Notes: a model not told the origin generated them from the sequence alone. 64,000 bases of DNA from Symbiodinium sp. CCMP2592 (GCA_905221615.1 CAJNDT010003435.1:249437-313436); one strand, 5' to 3'. Positions 22,351-33,620 are shown, numbered from the stretch's first letter. Made by a program: numbers and translations.

Positions 22351-22390
22351 ATTAATAACAGATAAAATATTTGTATGAATTATTAATATA
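22351..22390. promoter_or_regulatory. Bidirectional promoter region between penton and capsid genes
   Basis: The 40 bases between the two divergent ATGs are almost all A/T and contain ATTAATA near one end and TATTAATA near the other, an imperfect palindrome. Both capsid genes must be transcribed from here or from within each other's 5' ends. It is a plausible shared late promoter. Confidence 0.55.
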
Positions 22391-23782
22391 ATGACAAGAG
22401 CTCAGTCTCAATTAGACAACATGCTGAAGTCTAACGGGAGAATATCTAAATCTAACGGAAACGAATAGTTAAAATTTGTAATCACGGGTGAAGATAATAT
22501 TTATATTGATTTGTCCAGTGTTTGTTTGTTCTTTGATGTTGTCAATACATCCGTTACTGCAGGTCAGTACTTGCGCCCTTTAGGTGAGAGCCATGCATTC
22601 TGTTCCAGATACAGATGCAATGGAGCAGGACAACAACTAAACGATGTTGATAATTGCAACCAAGTGTGCGAAGAAATGAAATCATTCACAAGCGAAGAAG
22701 TGGGAAATTTAGACGATATTCAAGAAGGTTGCTTAACAAGATACGACAGTAGAAATAACCGACTGTTTGCTTACACTATAGAAGCACATGATGCAACAGC
22801 AACAGCAGGGGCAAATCAAAGAGGCGTCGTTCTACCGAAACTAACACGAATTAATACTACAGGAATTGAACAGGGTAAGTTCGTTCGGATGGGGCATAAG
22901 CCTTGTTGTGGGTTCGTTCAATCTGGATATTATCCTCCAATTCGGTATTGTCCTCTGGAATTTATTTTTGAGATTGTTTCAGATGCAGGTGAGCCAGTTA
23001 TCAGACCAGCAACACCAGTTGCAGGAACTCAAGCCGCGATTGATGAAAACGGCTTATATTTTACAACACGCAATACTACCACAAGTTGGTCAATTCAGAA
23101 CTGCATCCTAAGATGTGAATTGATACAGGTGGACAATACCGTCAACAATAACATAGTTTCACATTTATTGAAAGGGGGTAGGCTTAGAATGGTTCATCCC
23201 GCCTATCGCAGTTTTTCTAAAACCTTCACTGCACGAAACACAGAGATCAACATGAACACAGTTAAGTCTTCAACTCGATTGTCTCAGATGTTCTTCGCCT
23301 TTAGCAACAGCAATATCAATAATGACAACACGGCAGGTAATTATGACAGATTGAGATGGAACTACTTTTTCCATCCCATGGCTGTGTCCATTGATAATCT
23401 GGAAGGTGTGATCGACAGCGATAGACACATCTCGGCGCAAATACAAATAGCAAACAAGAAGTTCCCAGAACAGGAAATATCAAGTATAGCTGAGTTTATG
23501 TATTTCTTGAGAAGAGCAGTCAATGTAATGAGCCCCTATTATGATGGCTTTAGTATTGGCATCTATCGTTATGCTAATGATAAATTTATACGCGGCATAA
23601 ACTTCGATAAGCAGCCTGATATGCATTTCACAGGTTCCAACACGAAAAGGGGCTCCTTAATCACTTTTAAAATCAAAGGAGTCAACCAAAACTTCGTGCT
23701 AGGAATTGAAAGAGTTTTCATAACAGCCGTGTCAGAACAGATCTTTGAATTATCGGAGAGCGCCTCGACTGTTCTTGACTAA
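22391..23782 (+). pseudogene. Major capsid protein (double jelly-roll), single in-frame stop
   Basis: Forms the pseudo-hexameric capsomers of the virion. ATG at 22391, stop at 23780-23782, 463 codons, a normal length for Polinton-like capsid proteins. The frame is continuous except for one TAG at codon 26 (22466-22468). Diagnostic segments: DNIYIDLSSVCLFFDVV (about residues 35-51), then SHAFCSRYRCNGAGQQLNDV (about 67-86) in the first jelly roll; in the second, YDGFSIGIYRYAND, then HFTGSNTKRGSLITFKIKG and the C-terminal QIFELSES-type ending. The fibre gene follows 63 bp downstream. The frame is remarkably clean compared with neighbouring genes. The TAG could be a real nonsense mutation, a sequencing error or, less likely, readthrough; a shorter product could also start after it. 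Confidence 0.9.
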
Positions 23783-23845
23783 ATAAAGTTATCATCATAC
23801 GTCTAAATTGTTTAATATTGTTTAATATTGGCTTCACTTAACAAT

Positions 23846-24757
23846 ATGACTACAATCTTCGCAAATGAGATATACAAAGTATTTAGCAAAGGTGTAAGTG
23901 AAATAAGTGAACAGGTCGCCGCTACTGAGTATGTTGACAACGAAATATCCAATATTAATGTTGGATCTGGAGGCATAACACAACAGGATTTAGACGATGC
24001 GATAAATCCGATTATAACAGTTAATGACGGTCAGACTTGAGAAATCACTGATATTACTAATAGTCTAGCTAATAATTTCCAGACAGCAGCACAGCTTAAT
24101 ACAAATTTTCATAATAAGACAGAGGTAGACAACGCTATCGGTGTTGTGGATGGTAAAGCACTTACTAATTTCAATGCTATAAATGCCATAAATGCTAATT
24201 TAACTAATAATTACCAAACTAATACACAACTAGCAGCCAACTATTACAATAAGACCGAAATAGATGCTAATAACTGGATTGATGCAACATCATTAGCACC
24301 ATATGAGTTTAACTAAATAATTTAGGTATTGGTGTTATTGCCGGTGCTAATAGATTATCAGTCGGCGATGGCAACTCTAATTTAGTTTTCAAGCATCAAC
24401 AACATTTAACAATGAGATTTTAGTTTATAGTAGAGGAAGAATATACCAACAAGGAAACGTTAATTCATCATGAAGTTTTATATCAACAAACGAACAAAAC
24501 TTTTCAATACAAAATAATAGAAACGCCGACCCACAATCATCAGACATATATTTACAATTGAATGATGTAGCAGGTATTACATTAAACAGACCTACTACTT
24601 GTAATGAAACGCTTGATGTAATAGGTAATTTCTGCGCCGAGAATGAATTTCGTGTAGGTCTTGGAGCTACTGGTTCACCCGAATTTCGTGTCTTAGGTAA
24701 TTCGCTTGATTTCTATGAAAAGCTTAGTATTACACATCAAACAGCAGTAGGAGCTGA
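23846..24757 (+). pseudogene. Fibre-like protein, broken and truncated at the element's right end
   Basis: ATG at 23846. The frame runs to an in-frame TGA at 24038-24040 and continues open beyond it to 24316; later segments are in other frames, with more shifts near 24320, 24410 and 24470. The protein is Asn/Thr/Ile-rich. It contains short repeats of the type NYYNKTEID and NFHNKTEVDN, similar to trimeric shaft repeats of phage and viral fibres. A final segment, GLGATGSPEFRVLGNSLDFY, looks like part of a tip or trimerisation domain. The coding signal stops abruptly at about 24757, where CCCTAAA-like host repeats begin, so the 3' end is missing. Role inferred: host attachment. Confidence 0.6.
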
Positions 24758-27700
24758 GCCGGAAAAGCCTGCAAACCTTAGGCCCCGAACCCTAAATCCC
24801 CGAGCCCTCAACCGGAGCCTAAGATGCTCCGCAGTTCATTGCCTATTTGGGTTGCAGCGAGCTGCAGCAATTCACTCTTATCTGCTACACACCGGAGGTC
24901 TCCTATCTAAGTATGCAAGAACGTGCGTAAGCATGTACGTATGGGCATATGGGTGCATACTCTTTCAGTCAGAAAGTTGTCAAACAGGCTTGAGTCGAAG
25001 AAGTCTCCCCCGCACCCACGGGCCGCATGGCGCCTGCCGACGACGGCGAGCAAGAACTCGAGGCTTAGGGTTTAGGGTTTCGGGATTTCCGTCTGTTCTT
25101 ACTCACTTGCTCTGGTTTTGTCGTGGGGCCAGAGGCTTGCGGCGGAACTCGCGAAACGGTTCTGAGGTTTCCAGTTTGGGGCCTTCAGCAGCGGCTAGGC
25201 GTCTAGGCCTTAAGCCAGCAACCAGAGCTTTAATTCCAACATCCTCAACCCTCTCGATCGGGTCACAAGGTGGGATCACGGTAGGTAGGATTAGGGGATT
25301 CCGTAAAGAAGGACCCTGGTGCAGGATTGCCGCAGCTGCCTTGATCCCAACTTTAGCTCTTGGATTCTGGACTCGCTCTGCACGGTGTCGGCCTCTGGTT
25401 CTTCGACCCTGGACCCTAATACTTTCTCTATAGTCTCCTTAGTTTTTTTAATTTTTGTGCATATGAATCTCAAGAGAATATGAAGAATATCAGTTTTAGT
25501 TTGGTTCTAAGGGGAATTCAGAATATTTTCTAGGCTCTCTATGCAAGTGCTTGAGGTTTGAGCTTTGGGGTTTAGGGTTCAATGGTTGAGGCATCTACTA
25601 GGTGGCACTCTGGGAAGCTTTGGAATTTCCCTTATGGTTCCTAGAAAGGTACCTATTCATAAATACGTTTCAGGGCCCAGTTTACTAGTAGAGGGGGCCT
25701 TTCCACCAGGGTTTTGGGGCCCATTCTACTATAAGGCAATAGGCTAGAAGGAACACCGAAAAAGTATGAGTAGTTTTTTTAGGCCCCTACATTTATTTGT
25801 TGAGAATCTCCCCTGTACCTGCAGGAAGCTGCTGACAACTCGCGGTTCGTTGAGGAAGATGATGACCCAGGTGGGGGAGCTCCCGGACCCCTTTCATCAT
25901 GAGGACTTCTAAGGAGGGTAAGTTTAGGGTTTAGGGTTTTTTGGGTAGGGCCCTAATAAGGATCATCATGAGCTTCTCGGCTTTCTCAGCTTTCTTGATG
26001 CTCAGGTGCAAGTCCTGCGATAGACAGCAGATGAAAAGGGGTGAATATGTAGTTATAGTCAATGGACGCCCAAAGGCTTGCCAATGTTATATCATTCGGT
26101 TCGTTATGGTAATTATACTGCAATATACCCCCCCAAGCCCTATTCTAGGTTTTCAGAACCCCTACAGTAACCCACCGTACAGGAAGCCCATTCCAGTTCC
26201 CAGACCCCTGGGAGGATCTAGAAAAAGTAGATCCCCTAATTTGGGGCCCTATACTACTAAGGGTACTTTATAGGAACCCCCATTAAGAAATCTGCTTTTT
26301 CGATCCTCCCGGGGGTCTGGGTTGTTAAGGCCCGCGGTTTTCAGATGGTTTAGGTTCTTGGGTGTCCGAATTTTGGAGTTGCCCTCGGGACCCATCGGTG
26401 GACCATCAAATGTCCTGGAGCGCAAACCCAGCACCCCTAAACCTTAAACCCCAAACCCTAAACCCTAAACTCTAAGCCATAATTATTGCTACTGTTGTTC
26501 TGGTGCAGGGCCTCACATCTACGCAGTGGATTGCCCGGCTGCGCTTCGGTCGCAAGCCGTGGGAGTTGTGCTTCCGTGATCAAGGTAAAGACAAAAGCAA
26601 TATTTACTAGGGTTCAGGGTTGAGGGTGCAGTGATATTAGAAAGAGCTGCTAATCCATAATGCCATAAATGACAAGTTAAGCCGAGATGAGGTCGGGCCG
26701 CCGAAAACGGTGCAGGGTGGGGAGATCTAGAAAATGAACAAGCAGGCCCGCCGTAATTAAGCCTCAACATCCTGCCGAAACGAAGCACCCGATCAACGTT
26801 TTTGACACATGACTGCAACGGCCGTGCGCACTTCAACAGCAAACCCCAAACCCCTAAACTCCTAGAGCCCAAAAAGACTTACAGCCCTAAACCTAAACCC
26901 CTCGACCCCCAAACCCTAACCCCAAACCGTAAATCCGAATGCCGAGGTTTTCCTGAGTCCGAACTGGGCCTCGGCGGAAGAGGTCGCAGATGTCGTGGAC
27001 TGTGGCGATGCCTTTGATGTCCCTGCCGTGCCAAGGCCTTAGGTGGGAAGTGAATCTGTAAGGGTTCCATAAGGGATCTACAATCTTAGATGTTTTAGGG
27101 GGTCAACATGGTTTCTCTAAGGATCATATGACTTCTATATGGGTTACATCTACTACAAGGGTTTCAGGAGTTTTGTATGTGTTTTTTGTGGGTTCCACGA
27201 GGAGGATCTTTAAGGGTTCTGGAAGAATTCTGTAAGGGTTCCATCCGCGTTTTAAAAGGGTATATACTAGACTGAGTCTACAAGGGTTGCACATGGGATC
27301 TACAAGGGTGCTACACACGATCAACAAGGGATCTAGGAAGGTTTAGGCTGAGGGATTCGTTCCTGCTCTTGCTTGGGGTTTGGGGTCGGAGTTCGGCAAA
27401 ATCTCTCCGGCAGCTGCACTTTGTATTGTGTGGAGAATGGGCAAGTATTTTGTGCAACAGGGCTGGAGTCACCAGAGTCTGTAGTCTAGGCAGGACATAC
27501 ATAGACAATCAGAAATGCATTTGAAACACCGACAAAGCAGCCCACAAATGCACAAACAAGCAAGCATGCAAATGTACGCACGATTGTTTGTGTTTTGAAG
27601 CTCGCGCAGAACGAGCGGCAGTGACCAAACAGTCCAGCAGCATACGCACACAAGGAAGCACGGGCAAGCATGCACACAACAAAAACACAAACAGCGCCCG

Positions 27701-28660
27701 CTTGGCAGTGCAGTCCCAGATGCCTGAAGAATGTCGCGGCAACAAGACTCCAATGGGCATATCCTGCTTTCGACAGTGATGCTTTTTGTAATGCAGGTCG
27801 TATGATAAATCTCGAGTCGTATATGAATGTCACTACATCTTATCTTGACATAACATGCCATAACGCAGTACGGTATGCTGCGTTCCACCCCAAGGTCCGG
27901 AGCCTTCTCGCTCTGCGCGCATGTTCGGCGGCCCGCGGAGGGCGCAGCAGAGGGCGGAAGGACCTCCGAGCTTTAGGGTTCAGGGTTTAGGATTCAGGGT
28001 TTAGGGCCGACGGCCCCGAAACCCTCAACCCTAAAACTGCCTAAACCCCCGAACCCGAAACCCTAAGACCCTAAACCCCAAACCAGTTTAGGGTTGACGA
28101 CTTAGGATCTTTAGTAGGGTGTAGTCTTCAATGCAGGGGCATTGCAATGCACCCCGCACCTTCAACCTCAAAAGCCCCAAACCTGACAGAAGCCCAGGAA
28201 GCTCCTCCTGCAAACCCAAATAGCCGGCTCCCCACAGGCTAAGATTGTGTAGTACAAAAACGGCTACATTTAACTCCTGGAAACCCTTATTCTAAAAGGG
28301 GCTACTGAGGAACCTAGACGACAGGATCCTCTCCAAAGGGGAGCTCCCAGACGGCTGGCTCTTTTCAGCTGCAGCCACGGCGCCTTGGCGGCGCAATTCT
28401 CCCTGGTGCTTCGTAGGGAAAGGGGGAATGGATCCCTAAAGTATTCCCTGTATAATCCCCAGTAATAGTCCACATAACCCATTCCCCCATTCCCTACTAA
28501 GAACCAGACAGAATTGGATTGACATGGGAGTTTGTACACTGGGCATTAATAGTTACAGGGTCTTACCATGTTATCGACGTTTTGACAAGGATGTCTATGT
28601 AGGATATTGTCTGGGACGTTACTCTGAGCTTATCATGGTCTATAGTTTATAATGGGAGTC
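24758..28660. other. Host tract with no recognised gene
   Basis: The AT-rich viral composition ends at about 24757 and degenerate telomere-like repeats begin directly. A reading frame crossing this junction (24558-25433) is chimeric and not a gene. The tract holds small TTTAGGG runs (25064-25084, 25925-25940, 27970-28000), a diverged family F copy (about 26068-26165), a diverged family B copy and degenerate AGGGTTCY-type repeats (27060-27320). Confidence 0.5.
28409..28505. mobile_element. Foldback element, family B, diverged copy
   Basis: TCGTAGGGAAAGGGGGAATG on the left pairs with CATTCCCCCATTCCCTACTA on the right. The interior differs from the standard family B loop and is longer. Confidence 0.55.
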
Positions 28661-28701
28661 TGAAGAACTAGTGTCATGTTCCGAAGTGCTCATCTGTTCT
28701 G

Positions 28702-28932
28702 CAGCACCAGCAGCACACAGCACCAGCAGCACCAGTAGCACCAGCAGCACCAGCAGCACCAGCAGCACCAGCAGCACCAGCACTACCAGCACTACCAGCC
28801 CACCAGCACCACCAGCACTACCAGCCCACCAGCACCACCAGCACCACCAGCACAACCAGCACCAGCACCACCACCAGCAACACCACGACCACCACCACCG
28901 CCACCGCCGCCACCACCACCACCACCACCACC

Positions 28933-28964
<32 letters not shown>

Positions 28965-29042
28965 GAAGAACAATAACAAGAACAAAAACAAGAACAACAA
29001 CAACAACAACAGCAGCAACGCAGCACCAACGACAAGAGCGGC

Positions 29043-29080
<38 letters not shown>

Positions 29081-29165
29081 CGACAGCAACCACAGCAACA
29101 ACAGCAACAACAGCAACAACAGCAACAACAGCAACAACAACAGCAGCAACTACAACAACAACCCG
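28702..29165 (+). repeat. Compound trinucleotide repeat (CAG/CAC, then CCA, then CAA)
   Basis: About 460 bases of triplet repeats: CAGCAC units to about 28860, ACC units to about 28945, then CAA/CAG units to the end. The Ser/Thr, His/Gln and Leu/Cys-only frames across it are consequences of the repeat, not genes. Confidence 0.92.
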
Positions 29166-29891
29166 CACGCCAGAGCAACCCTAGCTCTTAAAGATTTCAG
29201 CAACGTTAATTACATGACGAGGCTCTGAGACGGTTTCAGGAGCCTGCAGCTCAAGCCGGGGGCGGGCTGCGTCCTGGACGCAGAGGGAGGTTTGAACTCC
29301 TCCTACGTCGTTCGAGGGCTATCCGGGGAGCTTGAGAGGAGCTGGGCACACCAACCCAGCTCGTCGTCAATTACGGGTCCACCCTCGCCCAGCCTGTCGG
29401 AGGCTTTGTTTACAGGGCGGAGTTCCTGATGGCCTTTGCGGTGCGTGGCCGAAGCCTGACCGCTTGCAGCCTCTCTGGCCTTAAGGCAGGAATCGGAAAC
29501 ATACAGTCTAAGGCAAACCCGTCTGCACTGCCAACACACCTAGTCAGGAATCTGTGAAGCGTGTTAAAGCCCGAAAACCAGAACTGAACTCTCCTGCAAT
29601 CTTAAATCTCGGATTCCACAGCTCCGAAGCTCTACAGTAAGTCTTAGGGGCAAGACGACGAGGAGGAAGAAGGCGAGCCGGAGCAGCACAGGAGCTGCAG
29701 ACACCTCCTTGCAATGAGGAACTTGCTGTGTTGCTTGCTGCCGTCATGCTCACGATGCGTACCGGGCTCAGCTGTCTTTTCGTTGCCCGAGAGCTGTTGT
29801 TCATGTCACCGTGTGGCTTCTGAGCGATCTGTCCATGCAGGCAACCAATGTGCTAACTTGCTGGGCAGGCGAGACGGAGCCAAGGGACCAG

Positions 29892-30195
29892 CATTCTTGT
29901 TGTTCTTCTTATTGCTTTTCTTGTCGTGATTTTTTGCCGCTGATGCTCGTCTTGTTGCTTTTACCACGGTTGTCATCGTGTTCATCCTCATTGTCGTTTG
30001 TCGTTGTCGTCGTCGTCGTGGTCGTTGTCTGTTCGTTGTTGTTGCTGTGGTTCTTGTTGGTATGCTGCTCTTGTCGTGCCTGTTTCACCTGGTGTTTCGA
30101 TTGTTAACAGTGTTTCTTCCTTACTGTTCTTCCTCGTGGTGGTGGGTGGCGATGGTGGCGCCGTCGTCGTTGTTGCTGTTGCTGCTGCTGCTAGT
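29892..30195 (+). repeat. Degenerate GTT/GTC/GCT triplet-rich tract
   Basis: Loose triplet periodicity (GTTGTC, GTCGTCGTC, GTTGCTGCTGCT) over about 300 bases. Reading frames across it are low-complexity. Confidence 0.6.
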
Positions 30196-30597
30196 CTGCT
30201 GCTGTGCAAAGTGTGGACAGGGGAGTCGCTGCGGGAGTCGCGGCGAGGGAGGGGGAGTCAGGGAGAGAAAGAGGGAGTGTGGGAGAGGGAGTGGGAAATT
30301 GTCACTATGGAGAAATGCGCGAAGACTTGCAAAGAGCTCAAGTGGAGGAGAAAAGACTTGCAAGTGCCAGCAAGGTGGTAGGCAGTCCACGGCTAGAACG
30401 TGGGCTCCACGCGTTCCGGAACTGCAGATGCAATTGTTCCACAGATGCCAACTCCAACGAGTTGGCAGGAGAAACGAGCGGTCCACAACTCGAGTGCGGG
30501 CTCGCACATGCTAGTGGGAGTTGAAGCCGGCCATGGCTCGGACATGAGCATCGCACACAAGCAAACCACAGAGCCGGATCCGTCCGTCACTTGACAG

Positions 30598-30870
30598 GAG
30601 AGGGAGAGACGGCGAGAGAGAGAGAGAAAGAGAGATAGATGGACAGATAGATTGGGAGAGAGCGAGACACAGACAGAGAGACAGAGAGATGGAGAGAGAC
30701 AGAGACAGAGAGACAGAGAGACAGAGAGACAGAGCGACAGAGAGACAGAGGGACAGAGAGACAGAGAGACAGAGAGACAGACAGACAGAGAGGGAGAGAG
30801 AGAGAGAGAGAGCGAGAACGTGAGAGAGGGAGAGAGTGAGTGAGTGAGTGAGACGGGGAGGGAGAGAGAC
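30598..30870 (+). repeat. GAGA/GACA microsatellite
   Basis: About 270 bases of GAGA and GACAGA units. The Ser/Leu-only frame on the minus strand comes from this repeat. Confidence 0.92.
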
Positions 30871-30886
30871 AAAGCTTTGAATCACT

Positions 30887-31378
30887 GTGCCAGACCTGAA
30901 CGACGGCTATGTGAAGGATGTGGTGGGTGGGAGCAGTGGGAGCATCCCCGGCGCCAAGATCACGATGACAGTGGATGCCAGCACGCTGGAAATCCAGAGC
31001 ACCATGGTGTGGACAGAGGCCCCACACGACGTGCACGTCCACCTGCCTGCAGCTCCCACAAGCTGGGTGTTGCATTGGACGGCATGGCGGGGTTGGGTGA
31101 CCGCGTGGCCTGGCAGGAGGGCGGGACCTACGCGGACGAACTGGGCCGCATGACTTGCAGGCGCACGGAATGTGGCGGCGACTCCCAGGTGTACGGCGGC
31201 CTCATGTAAAAAAATGTACGACAGCCTCGCGGAGCAGGCCACGGAGAGCGGCTGGTCCGAGGCCAACAGCAGCAGCGTCCAGGAGGTCCACAAGGCCGCT
31301 TACTTGGATTCTCCCCGAAGGGATACTGAGCCCTCCCGCCGCGAAAAGGCGGGGCGCCGTCGGCAGCGAAAACTATTT
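30887..31378 (+). CDS. Candidate host coding segment (exon or gene fragment), frameshifted
   Basis: Immediately after a GA microsatellite, the plus strand becomes rich in G/C at third codon positions and reads as plausible protein: DLNDGYVKDVVGGSSGSIPG, then AKITMTVDASTLEIQSTMVW to about 31060. The reading then continues in another frame (GVALDGMAGLGDRVAWQEGG, to about 31205) and a third (MYDSLAEQATESGWSEANSS, to 31378). It has no ATG start that I trust and no recognised family. It could be exons of an intron-containing gene, a decayed pseudogene, or a gene with assembly indels. Confidence 0.3.
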
Positions 31379-31619
31379 TAGAGCCGATGCTCGCGATTGA
31401 TTAATTATCTTGCCAACTTAAACCCTAAACTCTAGAACACTGTACCACTCAACTATGAACCACCCTAAACCCAAACCCTACACTCTAGAACAGTCCCCGC
31501 TTGGCCACAAGACATAAGGATGGAAGTATGTGTTGAGCTCTGGCCTGGGAGGCTTCGGGGCTCAATACAGGGCCCTTAAGGGATCTATAATTATAAAGGA
31601 TCTATAGGATTTAGGGTTT

Positions 31620-31725
31620 AAGGGACTCCAATATCCCTTATACAATTAAGGAACCTACCTCAAATCATGTCAGGGATTCTATTGTAATTCAAGGTATATT
31701 CCTTACTCAAAAAAGTAAACCCTGG
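31620..31725. mobile_element. Foldback element, family D, diverged copy
   Basis: GGGACTCCAATATCCCTTAT and AAGGTATATTCCTTACT match the family D arms and interior, but the right end has decayed to CTGGCAGTCTCTG. Confidence 0.5.
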
Positions 31726-33620
31726 CAGTCTCTGTGTACGAACATGGTATACAATGCCCGAAACCTTGTTCCCAAAGGAGACATATCAGTCCCAATGTAA
31801 GTACATTTGGCATAGTGTACCCCGAAACCGTATGCTGTTTACCGTGGCCCCTAGCATCAACTTTATTATGAAATCCCCACATGAGGGCACGAAATGATCT
31901 GAAACCCTAAGCACTGAACCCTAAACGGTAAACTAAAGCTTGCGTCCTAAACCCTACACCGTGAAGCCTACACCCTAAACCCTGAAGCCCCCAACCGTTC
32001 TCTACTCCTTGTAAGCCTCATCCCTGAACCCTTAAACGTCTAAACTTTAAAACCCTAGACCCTAAACCTCTAAATCCTTAAACCCCTACGCTGAACCGTG
32101 AACCCCACACCCGAAACCCCACCCCACTGAGTCGCCTGTGCTCAGGTGAGCTTCTCCGTTGCGCCGACTCCAGAGCCGGCGAAGGCGGCTTTTGGCTGGG
32201 TTCTTGTTAAGGGCTAGCGGTTTTTTATACAGAATAGGACGTGCTTTATAAGCTACCATAAGAAGGAACCACATTTTTAGTATAAATCCCTACTACTGTT
32301 GGTGCAGCTGTCGGGACCAGGGCTGAGGGCTCTTTTTTGTAGATGGCGGCCGTGCAAGAGGACCTTACTAAAGACCTTAATAACAGATAAGCAGATAAGC
32401 ACAAAACAAAGACAAGGAATCACACATACAAATAACTTAATAGATAGGTATATAGATGAACAGATAAACAAACAAGTAAACACATCTATGGTACCCGAAA
32501 CCTTAAAACCCGACTGTACCCTCTAAGCCCCAAACCCTAAACCCGAATCTCAAATCCGACTTGCGGCAGGTGGAGGAAGGTGCAGAAGATGCCGGGGACG
32601 AAGCCCCCCAGCCCGCGGCTGAGAATCTTGCAGATCGTTCGGTTTAGGGTTCATGCTCATAAGAAGGACCTAGTAAGTCCTATTTAAGGAAGCAAAGTCC
32701 CCTACCCCCCCTTCCCCTACCCCCATAAGGGTCCGGGGACATTAGATCGAGAGCAAAGAGAGCGGAGGCTTTGGGGCTTTAATCATGGGTTCTATGCGAG
32801 GCTCCTTTCAGGAATATACAGGGTTTTTGAAAGGGTCTATAGAGGGCTGTTGGCTGGTGGGGTGTAACCAAGTAAGGTTTTTAGGGAGTTTAGGATTTCA
32901 GGGGCCTGGGTTGGAGGGAACTATGATGCGGCATCACGGTGGGTGCCTCCTACTTCGGGGAAGCCCCGAACCGTGATAAGGAAGAGCCCCGGAATGGTCC
33001 CTTACAGTCCCAAATGTGCATGACATAGCCCAACCCTATTCCAATCATTCACGCCCCTAGAGTGGCTAAGTTGTATGTGCACACTTGAGCCTTTCTTGGC
33101 CTGGTCATTCGTGTCTCTTCAACCTACACTCTTGATTTGCCGGTTACAAAAACACATGAAGCTGCTGCGTTCAGTGCCGTAGCTGACACACCCAGTTCCG
33201 TTCAAACACCCAAGGAGCCCTTCCTCAGAGGCCTGAACGCGTCCAACCAAGAGTCCGAAGACAAGCCCTTCTAAAGCTCCCAGGAACATGTCAATTCCCA
33301 GTCTGGAGCCCTCAAAGAGGCAAGCATTCAACCAACACCCCCGGAGGTTCAAGAGCCTTGAATAACATTTAAGAAGCTTGTCTAGCGCCCTTGTCTATTT
33401 TGTCTTTTATCTTATTATCCATTTGTATTCTCAATACTGGATCATGCCATATCTGCTATATTGTAGTACATTCGGCTTTTCATTAAGTTATATTTTGTAT
33501 AGGGCCCCTTGAAGAGCCCGTGAAGAGCCACCGCTCTTGGGCGTCTTGGGTCGCAGGCCTCCAATTGAGGCGGGACCGCCGACGCAGGTTGCAGGGTCCT
33601 CAGCGGCTTTAGGCCTTTGA

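Larger units (their letters stand above)
14090..24757. mobile_element. Endogenous Polinton-like / adintovirus-like element (degraded provirus)
   Basis: An AT-rich, densely coding block of about 10.7 kb is set into repeat-rich host DNA. The hallmark set is present: rve integrase, SF1 helicase replication protein, double-jelly-roll major capsid protein, penton-like minor capsid protein and fibre. Gene order is unknown(-), integrase(-), unknown(-), replication protein(+), four structural or accessory genes(-), capsid(+), fibre(+). A Polinton FtsK/HerA packaging ATPase and maturation protease were not seen. Nearly all genes carry frameshifts or stops, so it is an old integrated copy, though some single-base indels could be assembly errors. 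The right end cuts the fibre gene. No terminal inverted repeats or target duplication were recognised, so the ends are approximate. The host range of the ancestral virus is inferred to be this protist. Confidence 0.9.

Noticed and set aside
24558-25433. A 291-codon plus-strand frame
   Set aside because: It starts in the broken fibre gene and runs through the junction into telomere-like host DNA; a chance chimera.
28640-29178. Long frames rich in Leu, Cys, Val, Ser or His on both strands
   Set aside because: They arise entirely from a compound triplet microsatellite; every frame is open because the repeats lack stops.
30393-30885. Ser/Leu-rich minus-strand frames
   Set aside because: Translation of the GAGA/GACA repeat; same explanation at 35379-35732 and 51112-51577.
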